Assembly (NCBI GenBank): GCA_036651815.1
Contig: JAVVXB010000029.1
Span: 1-38,846 of the forward strand
Length of the DNA stretch: 38,846 nt
Source of the DNA: JAVVXB01 sp036651815
Lineage (GTDB): Bacteria; Bacillota; Clostridia; Christensenellales; CAG-138
Reading direction: 5' to 3'
Shown here: positions 16,905-25,671 of the stretch, one piece after another
Numbering within the stretch: the first letter of the stretch is position 1
Layout of the letters: each line of letters opens with the position of its first letter
Made by a program: the position numbers and the translations under genes
Notes under the pieces: generated by a model
What the model was told of the DNA's origin: nothing
What the model saw: only the letters and a program-made list of their open reading frames with translations
The model's database searches: none

Positions 16905-17298
16905 TACGCACGCGATGCGCCAGCGCAGAGATACNNNNNNNNNNNNNNNNNNNNNNNNNNNNNNNNNNNNNNNNNNNNNNNNNNNNNNNNNNNNNNNNNN
17001 NNNNNNNNNNNNNNNNNNNNNNNNNNNNNNNNNNAATCTGTCGTGTGGGATCACGCCCACATCCACGGGCTATGCACACGATGCGCCAGTGCAGAGATAC
17101 AATCTGTCGTGTGGGATCACGCCCACATCCACGGGCTATGCACGCGATGCGCCAGTGCAGAGATGCAATCTGTCGTGTGGGATCACGCCCACATCCACGG
17201 GCTACGCACGCGATGCGCCAGCGCAGAGATACAATCTGTCGTGTGGGATCACGCCCACATCCACGGGCTATGCACACGATGCGCCAGCGCAGAGATGC
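16905..17298. repeat. 66-bp tandem repeat array
   Basis: Four complete head-to-tail units are visible at 17035-17100, 17101-17166, 17167-17232 and 17233-17298. A 30-base end of a unit (16905-16934) precedes an N gap. Units differ only by single transitions at four places. Each contains an inverted repeat TGTGGG/CCCACA with a 6-base loop, and a second TGCGC/GYGCA with a CA loop; the T/C variation in the latter keeps the pair as G-U or G-C. Because 66 is a multiple of three, several frames stay open on both strands, but none has a ribosome binding site. It fills the gap between two divergent promoters. There are no variable spacers, so it is not CRISPR. Family unknown. Confidence 0.9.
16935..17034. 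other. Assembly gap (100 N)
   Basis: Exactly 100 N, the customary placeholder for a gap of unknown size, starts and ends precisely at unit borders of the 66-bp repeat. Since 100 is not a multiple of 66, the true length and number of repeat units are not given by this sequence. Confidence 0.97.
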
Positions 17299-17522
17299 AA
17301 TCCATACTGCCGAAAAAGCCGTTCAAGCGGGCGTATGCGCGCCATGCCCTTGGTTGAGCATGCTCATGAAAACAAATTATGCATATTCACTACGTAGAGT
17401 CCATTGTAAATGGTTCTCAAAAAATACGGGTTAAGAAAATCACCGTGTGTAGCACGTTCAATTGTTTACAATGGCACACCTGTATTTTCCTGAACATGTC
17501 CCGGTACCGCAGGTGTCGCAAG

Positions 17523-17551
17523 TTGCATGCCCCCACAAGATGTGGTAAAAT
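17523..17551 (+). promoter_or_regulatory. Promoter of the spoIIIE/ftsK gene cluster
   Basis: TTGCAT (17523-17528) and TAAAAT (17546-17551) are 17 bases apart. Transcription would start near 17558, just a few bases before the first ATG at 17565. Confidence 0.7.
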
Positions 17552-17564
17552 AGTTTGAAATATT

Positions 17565-20204
17565 ATGCTGAAAGGCTTGGTGCATCGCTTGACAGCGAAA
17601 AAAGACATAACGAAATCACAGGCAGGCAAATCCGGTACCCGCAAAGCATCCAATACCCGTGCAATCAACCGTGAAATCGATCGTCGTCAACGGGAAATTG
17701 CCGGCATTGTTTTGATTGCCGTTGGCGTTTTGCTCGGCGCATATATGTTTTTTACCACCGCCGGCTATCTAGGCGAGGTGGTCATGACCTTTCTTTTTGG
17801 TATATGTGGCATTGTCGCCTACGGTCTGCCACTGGTTTTCATCGGCATGGGCATCCTCTCCATAAAGGGCGGCAGCGATGAACGCATGCGCGGCTCGGCG
17901 TGGTTTGTGTTGCTTGGCGTGCTTGCGCTCATCACCCTTATGCAAGTTACACAGAATATTCCCTATCGAGGTGTATCCTATATGGATTATCTCAACGGCG
18001 CATACACCTCCGGTACCATGGCCCGACAAGGCGGCGGATTCGTCGGTGGTGTGCTTTGTTATCCCATCCAGCTTTTGGGCGGGAACGTGCTAGCCTATAC
18101 GATGTTGATCGCGCTCATTCTCATCTCCGTGGTCGCGGTCACCGGTTTATCCATCCGAGATATGTCCACAAAGGTTGGTGAAACCATGCAGACCGCCGCG
18201 CAGTCGGCCGTGGATACTGCTCACGACGTACAGATCCGCATGGAATCTTCCAGAGAAAGGAAAATGACCTCGTTCGACCTATCAGCGGCAGACGGACAGA
18301 AAAAACGCGAACGGAAAGCGGGTGTTTCCAAGCCCTTGCCCGCCCCCAAAAAAATAAGTAAAAGAAAAAAAGCCGAGATGCTCGACGAATTAGACGAGTT
18401 GATCTCCTTCCTACCTTTCGAAGGAGAACTTCCCATGCGCACGGATATCAAGTCCACCTCGAAAAAACCGGTGCCCGTTGTTTCCGATATTTGGAATGAC
18501 GTCGAGCCGGTTGTCGATGCGCCCTTGGTCATTAGACCCATGCCAAACGAAATCCCAGTTCGCGAGGAATTGCCGTTACCAGATACCGAGCAGCTCTTTG
18601 GCACGCAGTCCAAGTCTGCCCCTCGAAAAATAAAGGATCTTAAGCAAGCGCAGCATCCGCCAGAAAAACCGTTCATCGCTAAGGCGGATGTCGCCAATCT
18701 GCCGGAGGTTACATTCTCCAATACATCCGCTTATGAGCCGCCGTCGTTTACTCTGTTGAATTCCGCAAGCATCACCTACGGCCGTGCATTAGAAAGTCCG
18801 AATGAAAAAGCGCGGCTTCTTGTGGAAGCGCTTGAAAGCTTCCATGTCAGTGCCAAGGTAACCAACATCTGCGTCGGTCCGGTGCTAACCCGATTTGAGC
18901 TGTTGCCCGCACCCGGTGTCCGCGTCGCCCGCATCACCTCTCTCTCCAACGATATTGCGCTGGCGCTGGCTGCACAGCGGGTGCGCATCGAAGCGCCTAT
19001 CCCCGGCAAAAATGCCATCGGCATCGAAATCCCCAACAAGGACACGGTCACGGTTGTGCTGCGCGATATTGTGGAAAGCAAGGAATTCATGTCCGCTAAA
19101 TCCGCCATCACGCTTGCTCTTGGCAAGGACATCAGCGGCAAGGTCGTCGTTGCGGACCTTGGAAAAATGCCCCATATGCTCATTGCGGGCGCAACCGGCT
19201 CCGGCAAGAGCGTTTGCATCAACGACATCATCATTTCGATGATTTATAAATCCTCGCCCGCAGACGTGAAAATGATACTGATCGACCCCAAGATGGTGGA
19301 GTTGTCGGTGTTTGGCACGCTTCCGCATCTGCTGATCCCTGTGGTGACCGATCCAAAGAAGGCATCGAGCGCACTCCGGTGGGCAGTCAACGAAATGACT
19401 CAACGCTATAAGAAATTCTCCGAGATCGGCTGCCGTGATCTGGCGCGTTACAATGAAATGATGGATACGCCAGAAAATCGTCTGCCAAAGCTTGTGGTCA
19501 TCATCGATGAGCTGGCCGACCTCATGATGGTCGCCCCGGATGAAGTGGAGGACTCCATTTGCCGCATTGCGCAGCTCGGCCGCGCATCCGGCATCCATCT
19601 TATCGTTGCAACCCAACGCCCCAGCGCGGATATCATTACCGGCCTCATCAAAGCCAATATTCCATCCCGCTGCGCATTCGCTGTATCCAGCGGCATTGAT
19701 TCGCGCATTATTCTGGATTCAACCGGTGCAGAAAAACTGCTTGGACGCGGCGATATGCTCTTTCACCCCAATGGTGCTAACAAGCCTATGCGCCTGCAAT
19801 GCGCCTTTGTGTCGGATGAAGAAGTTGAGCGCATCGTGGCTCACTTTAAAAAGACCATACCGAAAACCGAATTTGACGAGCAGATCATCAAGGACATGAG
19901 TTCCGTTTCCAAGAATGGTCCCAACGGAGGCGTTTTCGGTGAAGGCAAGCAGGACGATGAGTTGCTCGGCGAAGGTCTGCGTATCGTGCTTGAGAGCGGC
20001 CAAGCCAGTATTTCCATGATTCAGCGTCGTCTGCGCGTGGGCTATGCCCGTGCCGCACGATTGATCGATATTATGGAGCAGCACGGCTATGTAAGTGGAT
20101 TTGATGGCAGTAAGCCCCGCAAGGTACTCATCAAACGATCGGAATTCGAAGAATTGTTTGGCGACGGTATGTCATTGGCCGGAGAGGAGCCAACGGAAGA
20201 ATGA
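17565..20204 (+). CDS. ftsK: DNA translocase FtsK/SpoIIIE
   Basis: This septum-bound DNA pump moves chromosomes through closing division or sporulation septa. The 879 residues comprise about four N-terminal membrane spans (residues 47-200), a variable charged linker (200-400), the motor with Walker A (AGATGSGKSV, near 542-550) and Walker B (LVVIIDELADLMM, near 642), and a C-terminal winged-helix gamma domain (SISMIQRRLRVGYARAARLIDIMEQ, near 815-840) that reads DNA polarity. Start is uncertain: the ATG at 17565 would be nearly leaderless, while an in-frame GTG at 17580 has AAAGG only 4 bases upstream. SpoIIIE and FtsK cannot be separated by sequence alone. It overlaps rimO by 4 bases. Confidence 0.95.
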   Translation: MLKGLVHRLTAKKDITKSQAGKSGTRKASNTRAINREIDRRQREIAGIVLIAVGVLLGAYMFFTTAGYLGEVVMTFLFGICGIVAYGLPLVFIGMGILSIKGGSDERMRGSAWFVLLGVLALITLMQVTQNIPYRGVSYMDYLNGAYTSGTMARQGGGFVGGVLCYPIQLLGGNVLAYTMLIALILISVVAVTGLSIRDMSTKVGETMQTAAQSAVDTAHDVQIRMESSRERKMTSFDLSAADGQKKRERKAGVSKPLPAPKKISKRKKAEMLDELDELISFLPFEGELPMRTDIKSTSKKPVPVVSDIWNDVEPVVDAPLVIRPMPNEIPVREELPLPDTEQLFGTQSKSAPRKIKDLKQAQHPPEKPFIAKADVANLPEVTFSNTSAYEPPSFTLLNSASITYGRALESPNEKARLLVEALESFHVSAKVTNICVGPVLTRFELLPAPGVRVARITSLSNDIALALAAQRVRIEAPIPGKNAIGIEIPNKDTVTVVLRDIVESKEFMSAKSAITLALGKDISGKVVVADLGKMPHMLIAGATGSGKSVCINDIIISMIYKSSPADVKMILIDPKMVELSVFGTLPHLLIPVVTDPKKASSALRWAVNEMTQRYKKFSEIGCRDLARYNEMMDTPENRLPKLVVIIDELADLMMVAPDEVEDSICRIAQLGRASGIHLIVATQRPSADIITGLIKANIPSRCAFAVSSGIDSRIILDSTGAEKLLGRGDMLFHPNGANKPMRLQCAFVSDEEVERIVAHFKKTIPKTEFDEQIIKDMSSVSKNGPNGGVFGEGKQDDELLGEGLRIVLESGQASISMIQRRLRVGYARAARLIDIMEQHGYVSGFDGSKPRKVLIKRSEFEELFGDGMSLAGEEPTEE

Positions 20205-21520
20205 AGCGCATTGGTGTAATATCGCTTGGCTGCGCAAAAAATCAGGTGGATACCGAACGGATGCTAGGGCTTTTGACTACATCCGGGTTTGAATTGGTGA
20301 ACAACCCAGCACAAGCCGACATCCTGATTGTCAATACCTGCGGCTTTATCGAATCCGCTAAGCAGGAATCCATTCAGGCAATTCTAGAAATGGCACAATA
20401 TAAAAAAAACGGCACATGCGAAACTTTAGTTGTGACAGGTTGTCTGAGTGAGCGCTACCGCGCAGAGTTGATCGAAGCGCTGCCAGAGGTGGATTATTTT
20501 CTTGGCGTAAGGGAGTATCATAAGCTGCCGTCGCTGCTCGGCGTCCGACCGTCAGATCAAATTTGCGCTCCCTTAGGCTGCGGCGCAGAGCGCATGCTGA
20601 CCACTCCGTTTTACAGTGCCTATCTGCGCGTTGCAGATGGCTGCGATAACATCTGTACCTACTGCGCGATTCCGCTCATCCGTGGCCCACTCGTAAGTGA
20701 ACCGATGGGATCGCTGATCGATGAAGCGGAGCGCCTTGCCGACAACGGTGTCACAGAGCTGACCATCATCGCGCAGGATACCTCCGGCTATGGAATCGAC
20801 CGCTATGGCGCACCAAAGTTGACCGATCTGCTCAGCAAGCTATCTACCATCGACCGCTTGAAATGGATTCGGGTGCTGTACACCTATCCCGATACCGTCA
20901 CCCCCGATCTGATTGATTTTATGCGTAGCCATGAAAAGATCGTACACTACCTTGATCTGCCGTTGCAGCATATTGCGGACAGTGTGCTGACCCGCATGAA
21001 TCGGCGCGGCAACGGCAACTACATCCGCAATCTCTTAGGTTATATACGCAGTAACGCAGATGATTTTATCCTGCGCACCACCATGATGGTGGGATTCCCC
21101 GGTGAAACGGATGCAGACTTTGATGAACTCATGATGTTTCTTAAGGAATTCCCATTTGACCGCCTCGGCGCATTTACCTTTTCTCCTGAAGATGGTACTG
21201 CCGCCGCCGTCATGCCCAACCAAGTGCCGGAGGATGTGAAGCAAGCTCGGCTGTCCGCGTTAATGACCCAGCAGCAAGGGATCTCCCGTTTACGGGCAGA
21301 GCGCCGTGTAGGCCAGATTACAAGTATTCTCATCGAAGGCAGCGATGAAACGCATCTCTTCGGCCGCTCTTGCGCCGAAGCGCCGGATGTGGACGGCCGC
21401 ATCTTACTGCCCCTCGACGGCGGCAGTCCCCCCATTGGTACATACGTACCGGTTCGCCTAATTCGTGCGCTGGAATATGACATGATCGGAGAATTGCTAT
21501 GGACACCCTCAAAAGAATGA
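20201..21520 (+). CDS. rimO: Ribosomal protein S12 methylthiotransferase RimO
   Basis: RimO is a radical-SAM enzyme that adds a methylthio group to an aspartate of ribosomal protein S12. The N-terminal MTTase domain carries three Cys for an auxiliary iron-sulfur cluster (C11, C47, C81). The radical-SAM motif CDNICTYC supplies C148, C152 and C155. A C-terminal TRAM domain (ERRVGQITSILIEGSD onward) binds the substrate. Length of 439 is standard. The GVISLGCAKNQVDTERM start is characteristic of RimO rather than MiaB. It overlaps ftsK by ATGA and pgsA by 22 bases, so translation is coupled through the cluster. Confidence 0.96.
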   Translation: MKRIGVISLGCAKNQVDTERMLGLLTTSGFELVNNPAQADILIVNTCGFIESAKQESIQAILEMAQYKKNGTCETLVVTGCLSERYRAELIEALPEVDYFLGVREYHKLPSLLGVRPSDQICAPLGCGAERMLTTPFYSAYLRVADGCDNICTYCAIPLIRGPLVSEPMGSLIDEAERLADNGVTELTIIAQDTSGYGIDRYGAPKLTDLLSKLSTIDRLKWIRVLYTYPDTVTPDLIDFMRSHEKIVHYLDLPLQHIADSVLTRMNRRGNGNYIRNLLGYIRSNADDFILRTTMMVGFPGETDADFDELMMFLKEFPFDRLGAFTFSPEDGTAAAVMPNQVPEDVKQARLSALMTQQQGISRLRAERRVGQITSILIEGSDETHLFGRSCAEAPDVDGRILLPLDGGSPPIGTYVPVRLIRALEYDMIGELLWTPSKE

Positions 21521-22062
21521 ACCTACCAAACCAGTTGACCATTCTGCGCATTCTAATGGTCCCGTTGTTTATTGCGTGTTTCTTTGTGGATCGATGGATT
21601 CCCTGGTGGAACTATCTGGCCGCAGGCATCTTTTTTGTTGCAGATATGACGGACGTTTTGGATGGATATATCGCCAGATCTCGTAATTTGGTCACGAACT
21701 TTGGCAAACTGATGGACCCAATCGCCGACAAGGTTCTGTTTTGCTCCGCATTCATTTTACTGACTTGGCAGGGACAGCTATCCCCGCTCCTCTGCATCAT
21801 CTTCATCGTGCGGGAGATCATCGTAACCGGTTTCCGTCTGGTCACGGCAGCAGGTGGCACCGTCATTGCCGCCAATTGGCTGGGTAAAATCAAAACTGCT
21901 TTGCAATTTGTGGGCATTCTAGCCATGCTTTTGAACAATCCGATTTTTTCACAATGGAATATCAGATTCGACTTAATTGTGCTGTATGCGGCGGCGGTGT
22001 TCACCATCTGGTCGGCAGTGGACTATATTTTGCATAACAAAGAGGCTATAAAATGGGATTGA
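21499..22062 (+). CDS. pgsA: CDP-diacylglycerol-glycerol-3-phosphate 3-phosphatidyltransferase
   Basis: PgsA makes phosphatidylglycerol phosphate, the committed step to phosphatidylglycerol and cardiolipin. The 187-residue membrane protein has the complete CDP-alcohol phosphotransferase motif: DVLDGYIAR, eight residues on a Gly, then DPIAD, near residues 52-76. Several hydrophobic spans surround it. Start is the ATG at 21499 with CGGAG 7 bases upstream; an in-frame ATG 18 bases later (MNLPNQLT) would match homologues equally well. It overlaps rimO by 22 bases and cinA by 10. Confidence 0.95.
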   Translation: MDTLKRMNLPNQLTILRILMVPLFIACFFVDRWIPWWNYLAAGIFFVADMTDVLDGYIARSRNLVTNFGKLMDPIADKVLFCSAFILLTWQGQLSPLLCIIFIVREIIVTGFRLVTAAGGTVIAANWLGKIKTALQFVGILAMLLNNPIFSQWNIRFDLIVLYAAAVFTIWSAVDYILHNKEAIKWD

Positions 22063-23291
22063 TTGCAGAGATTGTTTCCGTTGGTACAGAACTGCTCATG
22101 GGGCAAGTTGTCAATACCGATGCGCAGCATATTGCGCAGCAGTTGGCTCCGCTTGGTTTTCAGGTATTCTACCATATAACGGTTGGTGACAACGTCAAGC
22201 GTCTCACCAGCGCCGTCCATACAGCCATCGAACGCTCTGACGTCGTTTTGTTTACCGGCGGTCTTGGCCCAACAGATGACGATCTCACTAAGGAAACCGT
22301 GGCCGCAGCACTGGGTCTCACCTGTGAGCCCATTACGGAAGAGATCGAACGGCTTATCCGCTATTTCAAGGATAAAGGTCGCGCCATGGCCCCCAATAAT
22401 TTTAAGCAGGCCTGCTTTCCAAAGAATGCGCTGATCCTGCCAAACCCCAATGGCACCGCCCCTGGCTGCATTATGCACGCGGGTGATAAAACAGCCGTAC
22501 TGCTGCCCGGACCACCCCGGGAACTCTTCCCCATGTTCGACAATCATGTCATGCCCTATCTGGAACGCATGAGCGACACTACGCTATACTCCAAGGAAAT
22601 GCGTATCTTCGGTATGGGTGAAAGCGATGTGACCTATAAAATCCGGGATATCATTGAACATCAAACCAACCCTACCGTCGCGCCTTATGTGAAAACCTGT
22701 GAAGTCACACTGCGCGTCACCGCCCATTGCAAGGACGAAGCCGATGGAGACCGCATCGTTTCTCCAGTCATCCAGCAAATCTGCACACGGCTTGGAGACG
22801 TGGTCTACTCTACCTGCGGTGAATCACTCCCCGTGCTCTGCGCCAGTCTGCTTACCAGACAGAAATTAACTGTAGCGGTTGCGGAGAGCTGTACCGGCGG
22901 CCTACTGACAAGTGGATTTGTTGACATACCCGGCAGTTCGGCATTTCTGCTTGAAGGTTGCGTCACCTACTCCAACGAAGCAAAGATCCGCCGGCTCGGC
23001 GTATCGGAAGAAACGCTGGCACAGTATGGCGCGGTCAGCGAACAATGTGCACGCGAAATGGCCGATGGCATCCGGAAATCCACCGGTGCGAACATTGGCC
23101 TTTCCACCACTGGCATTGCCGGTCCGGATGGTGGCACTCCAGAAAAGCCCGTAGGCACGGTCTACGTCGCGCTTTCCACTACGAATGGTACCGATGTACG
23201 TAAGCTCACCCTGTTCGGGGATCGAGAGCGTATCCGAATCTCTGCAGTTCTGAATGGATTTGACATGCTGCAAAGAAAACTCCGTCCTTAA
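22053..23291 (+). CDS. cinA: CinA: competence/damage-inducible protein, NMN amidase
   Basis: The 412-residue protein has both CinA parts. The N-terminal MoCF-like domain (residues 1-250; GTELLMGQVVNTDAQHIAQQL, FTGGLGPTDDDLT, LPGPPRELFPM) is linked to ADP-ribose pyrophosphatase activity. The C-terminal amidase (from about 255; VAVAESCTGGLL, STTGIAGPDGGTPEKPVGTVY) deamidates nicotinamide mononucleotide for NAD recycling. It lies next to recA as in many Firmicutes, but recA has its own SOS-type promoter in the 69-base gap. SD GAGG is inside the end of pgsA, and the genes overlap by 10 bases. Confidence 0.95.
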   Translation: MGLIAEIVSVGTELLMGQVVNTDAQHIAQQLAPLGFQVFYHITVGDNVKRLTSAVHTAIERSDVVLFTGGLGPTDDDLTKETVAAALGLTCEPITEEIERLIRYFKDKGRAMAPNNFKQACFPKNALILPNPNGTAPGCIMHAGDKTAVLLPGPPRELFPMFDNHVMPYLERMSDTTLYSKEMRIFGMGESDVTYKIRDIIEHQTNPTVAPYVKTCEVTLRVTAHCKDEADGDRIVSPVIQQICTRLGDVVYSTCGESLPVLCASLLTRQKLTVAVAESCTGGLLTSGFVDIPGSSAFLLEGCVTYSNEAKIRRLGVSEETLAQYGAVSEQCAREMADGIRKSTGANIGLSTTGIAGPDGGTPEKPVGTVYVALSTTNGTDVRKLTLFGDRERIRISAVLNGFDMLQRKLRP

Positions 23292-23299
23292 AATAAGGA

Positions 23300-23328
23300 T
23301 CGACTAAGCGAACAAATGTTGGTATAAT
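23300..23328 (+). promoter_or_regulatory. Promoter of recA
   Basis: TCGACT (23300-23305) and a perfect TATAAT (23323-23328) stand 17 bases apart, 32 bases before the start codon. The spacer holds the LexA site, so repressor binding would block polymerase directly. Confidence 0.75.
23309..23322 (+). promoter_or_regulatory. LexA (SOS) box of recA
   Basis: CGAACAAATGTTGG matches the Firmicute SOS operator (GAAC, four bases, GTTC) with one mismatch in the second half. It lies between the -35 and -10 hexamers of recA and touches the -10. LexA is not encoded in the window. Confidence 0.75.
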
Positions 23329-23360
23329 GAATATAAGAGAGAGTTTGAGAGGGTATTGAG

Positions 23361-24527
23361 ATGGTCGAAAAAGAAAAAGCACTGGAAATCGCGCTGGCAC
23401 AGATCGAAAAACAGTTCGGCAAGGGTGCAATCATGAAGCTCGGTGATGCGGGCGCGCGCGTACCGGTCGCCACCATATCGACCGGCTGCTTGGAGCTGGA
23501 CTATGCACTCGGTGTAGGCGGCATTCCACGCGGCAGAATCATTGAAATATACGGTCCAGAATCCTCCGGAAAAACCACGCTTGCGCTCTCCGTAATCGCG
23601 CAGGCACAGAAAACGGGTGGCACAGCGGCATTTATCGACGCAGAGCACGCTCTGGATCCCATCTATGCAGAAAATCTCGGAGTCAAGGTGGATGATCTGT
23701 ACGTATCCCAGCCGGATACCGGTGAGCAGGCGCTTGAAATTACCGAAGCACTGGTGCGCAGCGGCGCCGTTGACATCGTGGTTGTGGACTCCGTTGCCGC
23801 ACTTGTTCCAAAGGCTGAAATCGAAGGCGATATGGGTGACGCGCATGTCGGTCTGCAAGCCCGGTTGATGTCTCAAGCGTTGCGAAAACTTGCTGGCGCC
23901 ATTAGCAAATCCAATACGATCGTTATCTTCATCAATCAGCTGCGCGAAAAAGTTGGCGTAATGTTTGGCAATCCGGAGATCACACCCGGCGGCAAAGCGC
24001 TGAAGTTCTATGCATCCGTGCGTCTCGACGTACGTCGCATCGATGCACTGAAAATTGGAACGGAAATCATCGGCAACCGCACCCGCGTCAAAGTTGTCAA
24101 AAACAAAGTCGCACCGCCGTTCAAAACTGCAGAATTCGATATGATTTATGGCGAAGGCATTTCCCGCGAAGGTTCACTGCTGGATATGGCTGCGGATCGC
24201 AAGGTCATCCAGAAATCTGGCGCATGGTATGCCTATGGCGAAATGCGTATTGCGCAGGGACGTGAGAATACCCGTCAATTTCTGAAGGATAATCCGGAAT
24301 TTGCCAACGAAATTGAAGCCAAGCTACGTGCGCTTTTCGAGGAAGAACGCCTGAAAGCCGCTTCCGAAGCCGAGGCAAAACGCAACAACCGTCTGAATAC
24401 GACAATTCCGGTTGTCACCACCACCCCGCCGCCGCCTGCGCGCCGCGCAGCCCCCGCACGTACACCCGCACCGGCAGCCGAGCCAAGCGTACGATCGGAA
24501 AACGACGAACCGTTTCCAGATCGCTAA
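23361..24527 (+). CDS. recA: Recombinase RecA
   Basis: RecA polymerises on single-stranded DNA, drives homologous recombination and triggers LexA cleavage. Walker A GPESSGKT is at residues 65-72, Walker B VDIVVVDSVAAL near 138-148, with the L1 (EIEGDMGDAHVGLQARLMSQALRKL region) and L2 (FGNPEITPGGKALKF) DNA loops intact. The C-terminal 40 residues are an unusual Pro/Ala/Arg-rich stretch that ends in a short acidic tail (SENDEPFPD); the tail of RecA is variable and modulates activity. SD GAGGGT precedes the ATG. Confidence 0.98.
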   Translation: MVEKEKALEIALAQIEKQFGKGAIMKLGDAGARVPVATISTGCLELDYALGVGGIPRGRIIEIYGPESSGKTTLALSVIAQAQKTGGTAAFIDAEHALDPIYAENLGVKVDDLYVSQPDTGEQALEITEALVRSGAVDIVVVDSVAALVPKAEIEGDMGDAHVGLQARLMSQALRKLAGAISKSNTIVIFINQLREKVGVMFGNPEITPGGKALKFYASVRLDVRRIDALKIGTEIIGNRTRVKVVKNKVAPPFKTAEFDMIYGEGISREGSLLDMAADRKVIQKSGAWYAYGEMRIAQGRENTRQFLKDNPEFANEIEAKLRALFEEERLKAASEAEAKRNNRLNTTIPVVTTTPPPPARRAAPARTPAPAAEPSVRSENDEPFPDR

Positions 24528-24550
24528 CCACATAACAGAGGGAGAAGCCA

Positions 24551-25435
24551 ATGCCTCAATCACAAATTTCACAGCAGTCGCTCACCATCATTCGAAAAAT
24601 GCAGCAGAATGAGATTACGGAGAGCGCTACCTATCAGGCCATAGCGGCGAGCGTTAAGGACAAGCATAATCAAGATGTTCTTTTGCATCTGGCCCATGAA
24701 GAGGAGACCCACGCAAAGATCTGGCAGAAGTACTCTGGGCTGGAACTTAGACCACAAAAATACAAGGTTTTCTTGCGTAAATTATCTACCGTGATCATGG
24801 GCTTTACGTTCACCATCAAGCGCATGGAAAAAGGCGAAGGTCTTGCTCAGCAAACCTATGCCCTACTGGCGCAGGAAGTGCCGGAGAGTATTCTCATTTC
24901 TGCCCAAGAGAATGAGCATGAACAAGCACTCATGGAAATGTTGGATGAAGAACGCCTTCAATATGTTGGTTCCATGGTGCTTGGTCTCAACGATGCTCTT
25001 GTGGAATTGACCGGTGCACTAGCTGGCATCACATTTGCGTTGCAAAATACACGGCTCGTTGCGTTATCCGGTCTTATCACCGGCATTGCAGCAACGTTGT
25101 CCATGGCCAGTTCCGAATTTCTCTCTGCCAAGAGCGATGGCCGCAAAGATGCACTCAAATCCTGCACCTATACCGGCGTTGCGTATCTGATCACAGTCGC
25201 GTTGCTGATTCTGCCGTACCTGTTGTTTTCAAACGATAACTACGTATGGGCGCTTGTAAGCATGCTGGCTATTGTCGTGTGCATCATCGCGTTTTTTAGC
25301 TATTATATCTCTGTCGCAAAGGATTTGCCATTTCTACGCCGCTTTTGTGAAATGGCCGTCATCAGTCTTGGTGTTGCGGTCATTGCGTTCGTCATCGGCC
25401 TGATTGCCAAGCAACTTCTCGGCATCGACGTTTGA
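24551..25435 (+). CDS. Ferritin-like/VIT1 fusion membrane protein (MbfA type)
   Basis: The 294-residue protein joins an N-terminal ferritin-like (erythrin) domain to a C-terminal VIT1/CCC1 iron/manganese transporter domain. In the first 140 residues two helix pairs carry metal ligands: E in NEITESATYQ, HEEETHAKIW, then VPESILISAQENEHEQAL, giving ExxH motifs. From about 145 the VIT domain begins (GSMVLGLNDALVELTGALAGI, ATLSMASSEFLSAKSD) with five membrane spans. Characterised fusions of this kind (MbfA) export iron and protect against peroxide; that function is inferred here. SD GAGGGAG is well placed. It starts 23 bases after recA and may be read from the recA promoter. Confidence 0.87.
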   Translation: MPQSQISQQSLTIIRKMQQNEITESATYQAIAASVKDKHNQDVLLHLAHEEETHAKIWQKYSGLELRPQKYKVFLRKLSTVIMGFTFTIKRMEKGEGLAQQTYALLAQEVPESILISAQENEHEQALMEMLDEERLQYVGSMVLGLNDALVELTGALAGITFALQNTRLVALSGLITGIAATLSMASSEFLSAKSDGRKDALKSCTYTGVAYLITVALLILPYLLFSNDNYVWALVSMLAIVVCIIAFFSYYISVAKDLPFLRRFCEMAVISLGVAVIAFVIGLIAKQLLGIDV

Positions 25436-25470
25436 CCCCTGCCGCTAGCAGCATCCATTCAAGATCGTAC

Positions 25471-25512
25471 AAAAGCCGTCCGCTCGAATCGTAATGAACG
25501 GACGGTTTTTGT
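25471..25512. terminator. Terminator between mbfA-like gene and glmS
   Basis: CCGTCCG (25476-25482) pairs with CGGACGG (25499-25505), extended by A-T pairs, and TTTTT follows on the plus strand. AAAA lies at the other edge, so it can also stop minus-strand transcripts that pass the glmS stop 160 bases away. 25513-25671 shows nothing else. Confidence 0.8.
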
Positions 25513-25671
25513 TTTCACCTTTTTATTCACTCAATTCAAATTTGTCGTGTAATGTCATATTGGTTTGCTCGATTTGAATTTTCCGTGCACTGTTATAGAG
25601 AATTCTCATCGACATTATGTGAAAATCGTTATCCTTCGGCCATACCTGCACGAAAGCGATACGGATACTCG

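Noticed and set aside
16905..17298. CRISPR array
   Set aside because: Whole 66-bp units repeat with no variable spacers, and no cas genes are present.
16864..17434. Long open frames across the 66-bp repeats, on both strands, read as a repetitive protein
   Set aside because: The unit is a multiple of three, so any frame without a stop stays open through the array. None has a ribosome binding site and the frames run through the N gap.
18885..19616. 243-codon minus-strand ORF inside the ftsK/spoIIIE motor region
   Set aside because: Antisense shadow; the plus strand encodes Walker A and B motifs there.
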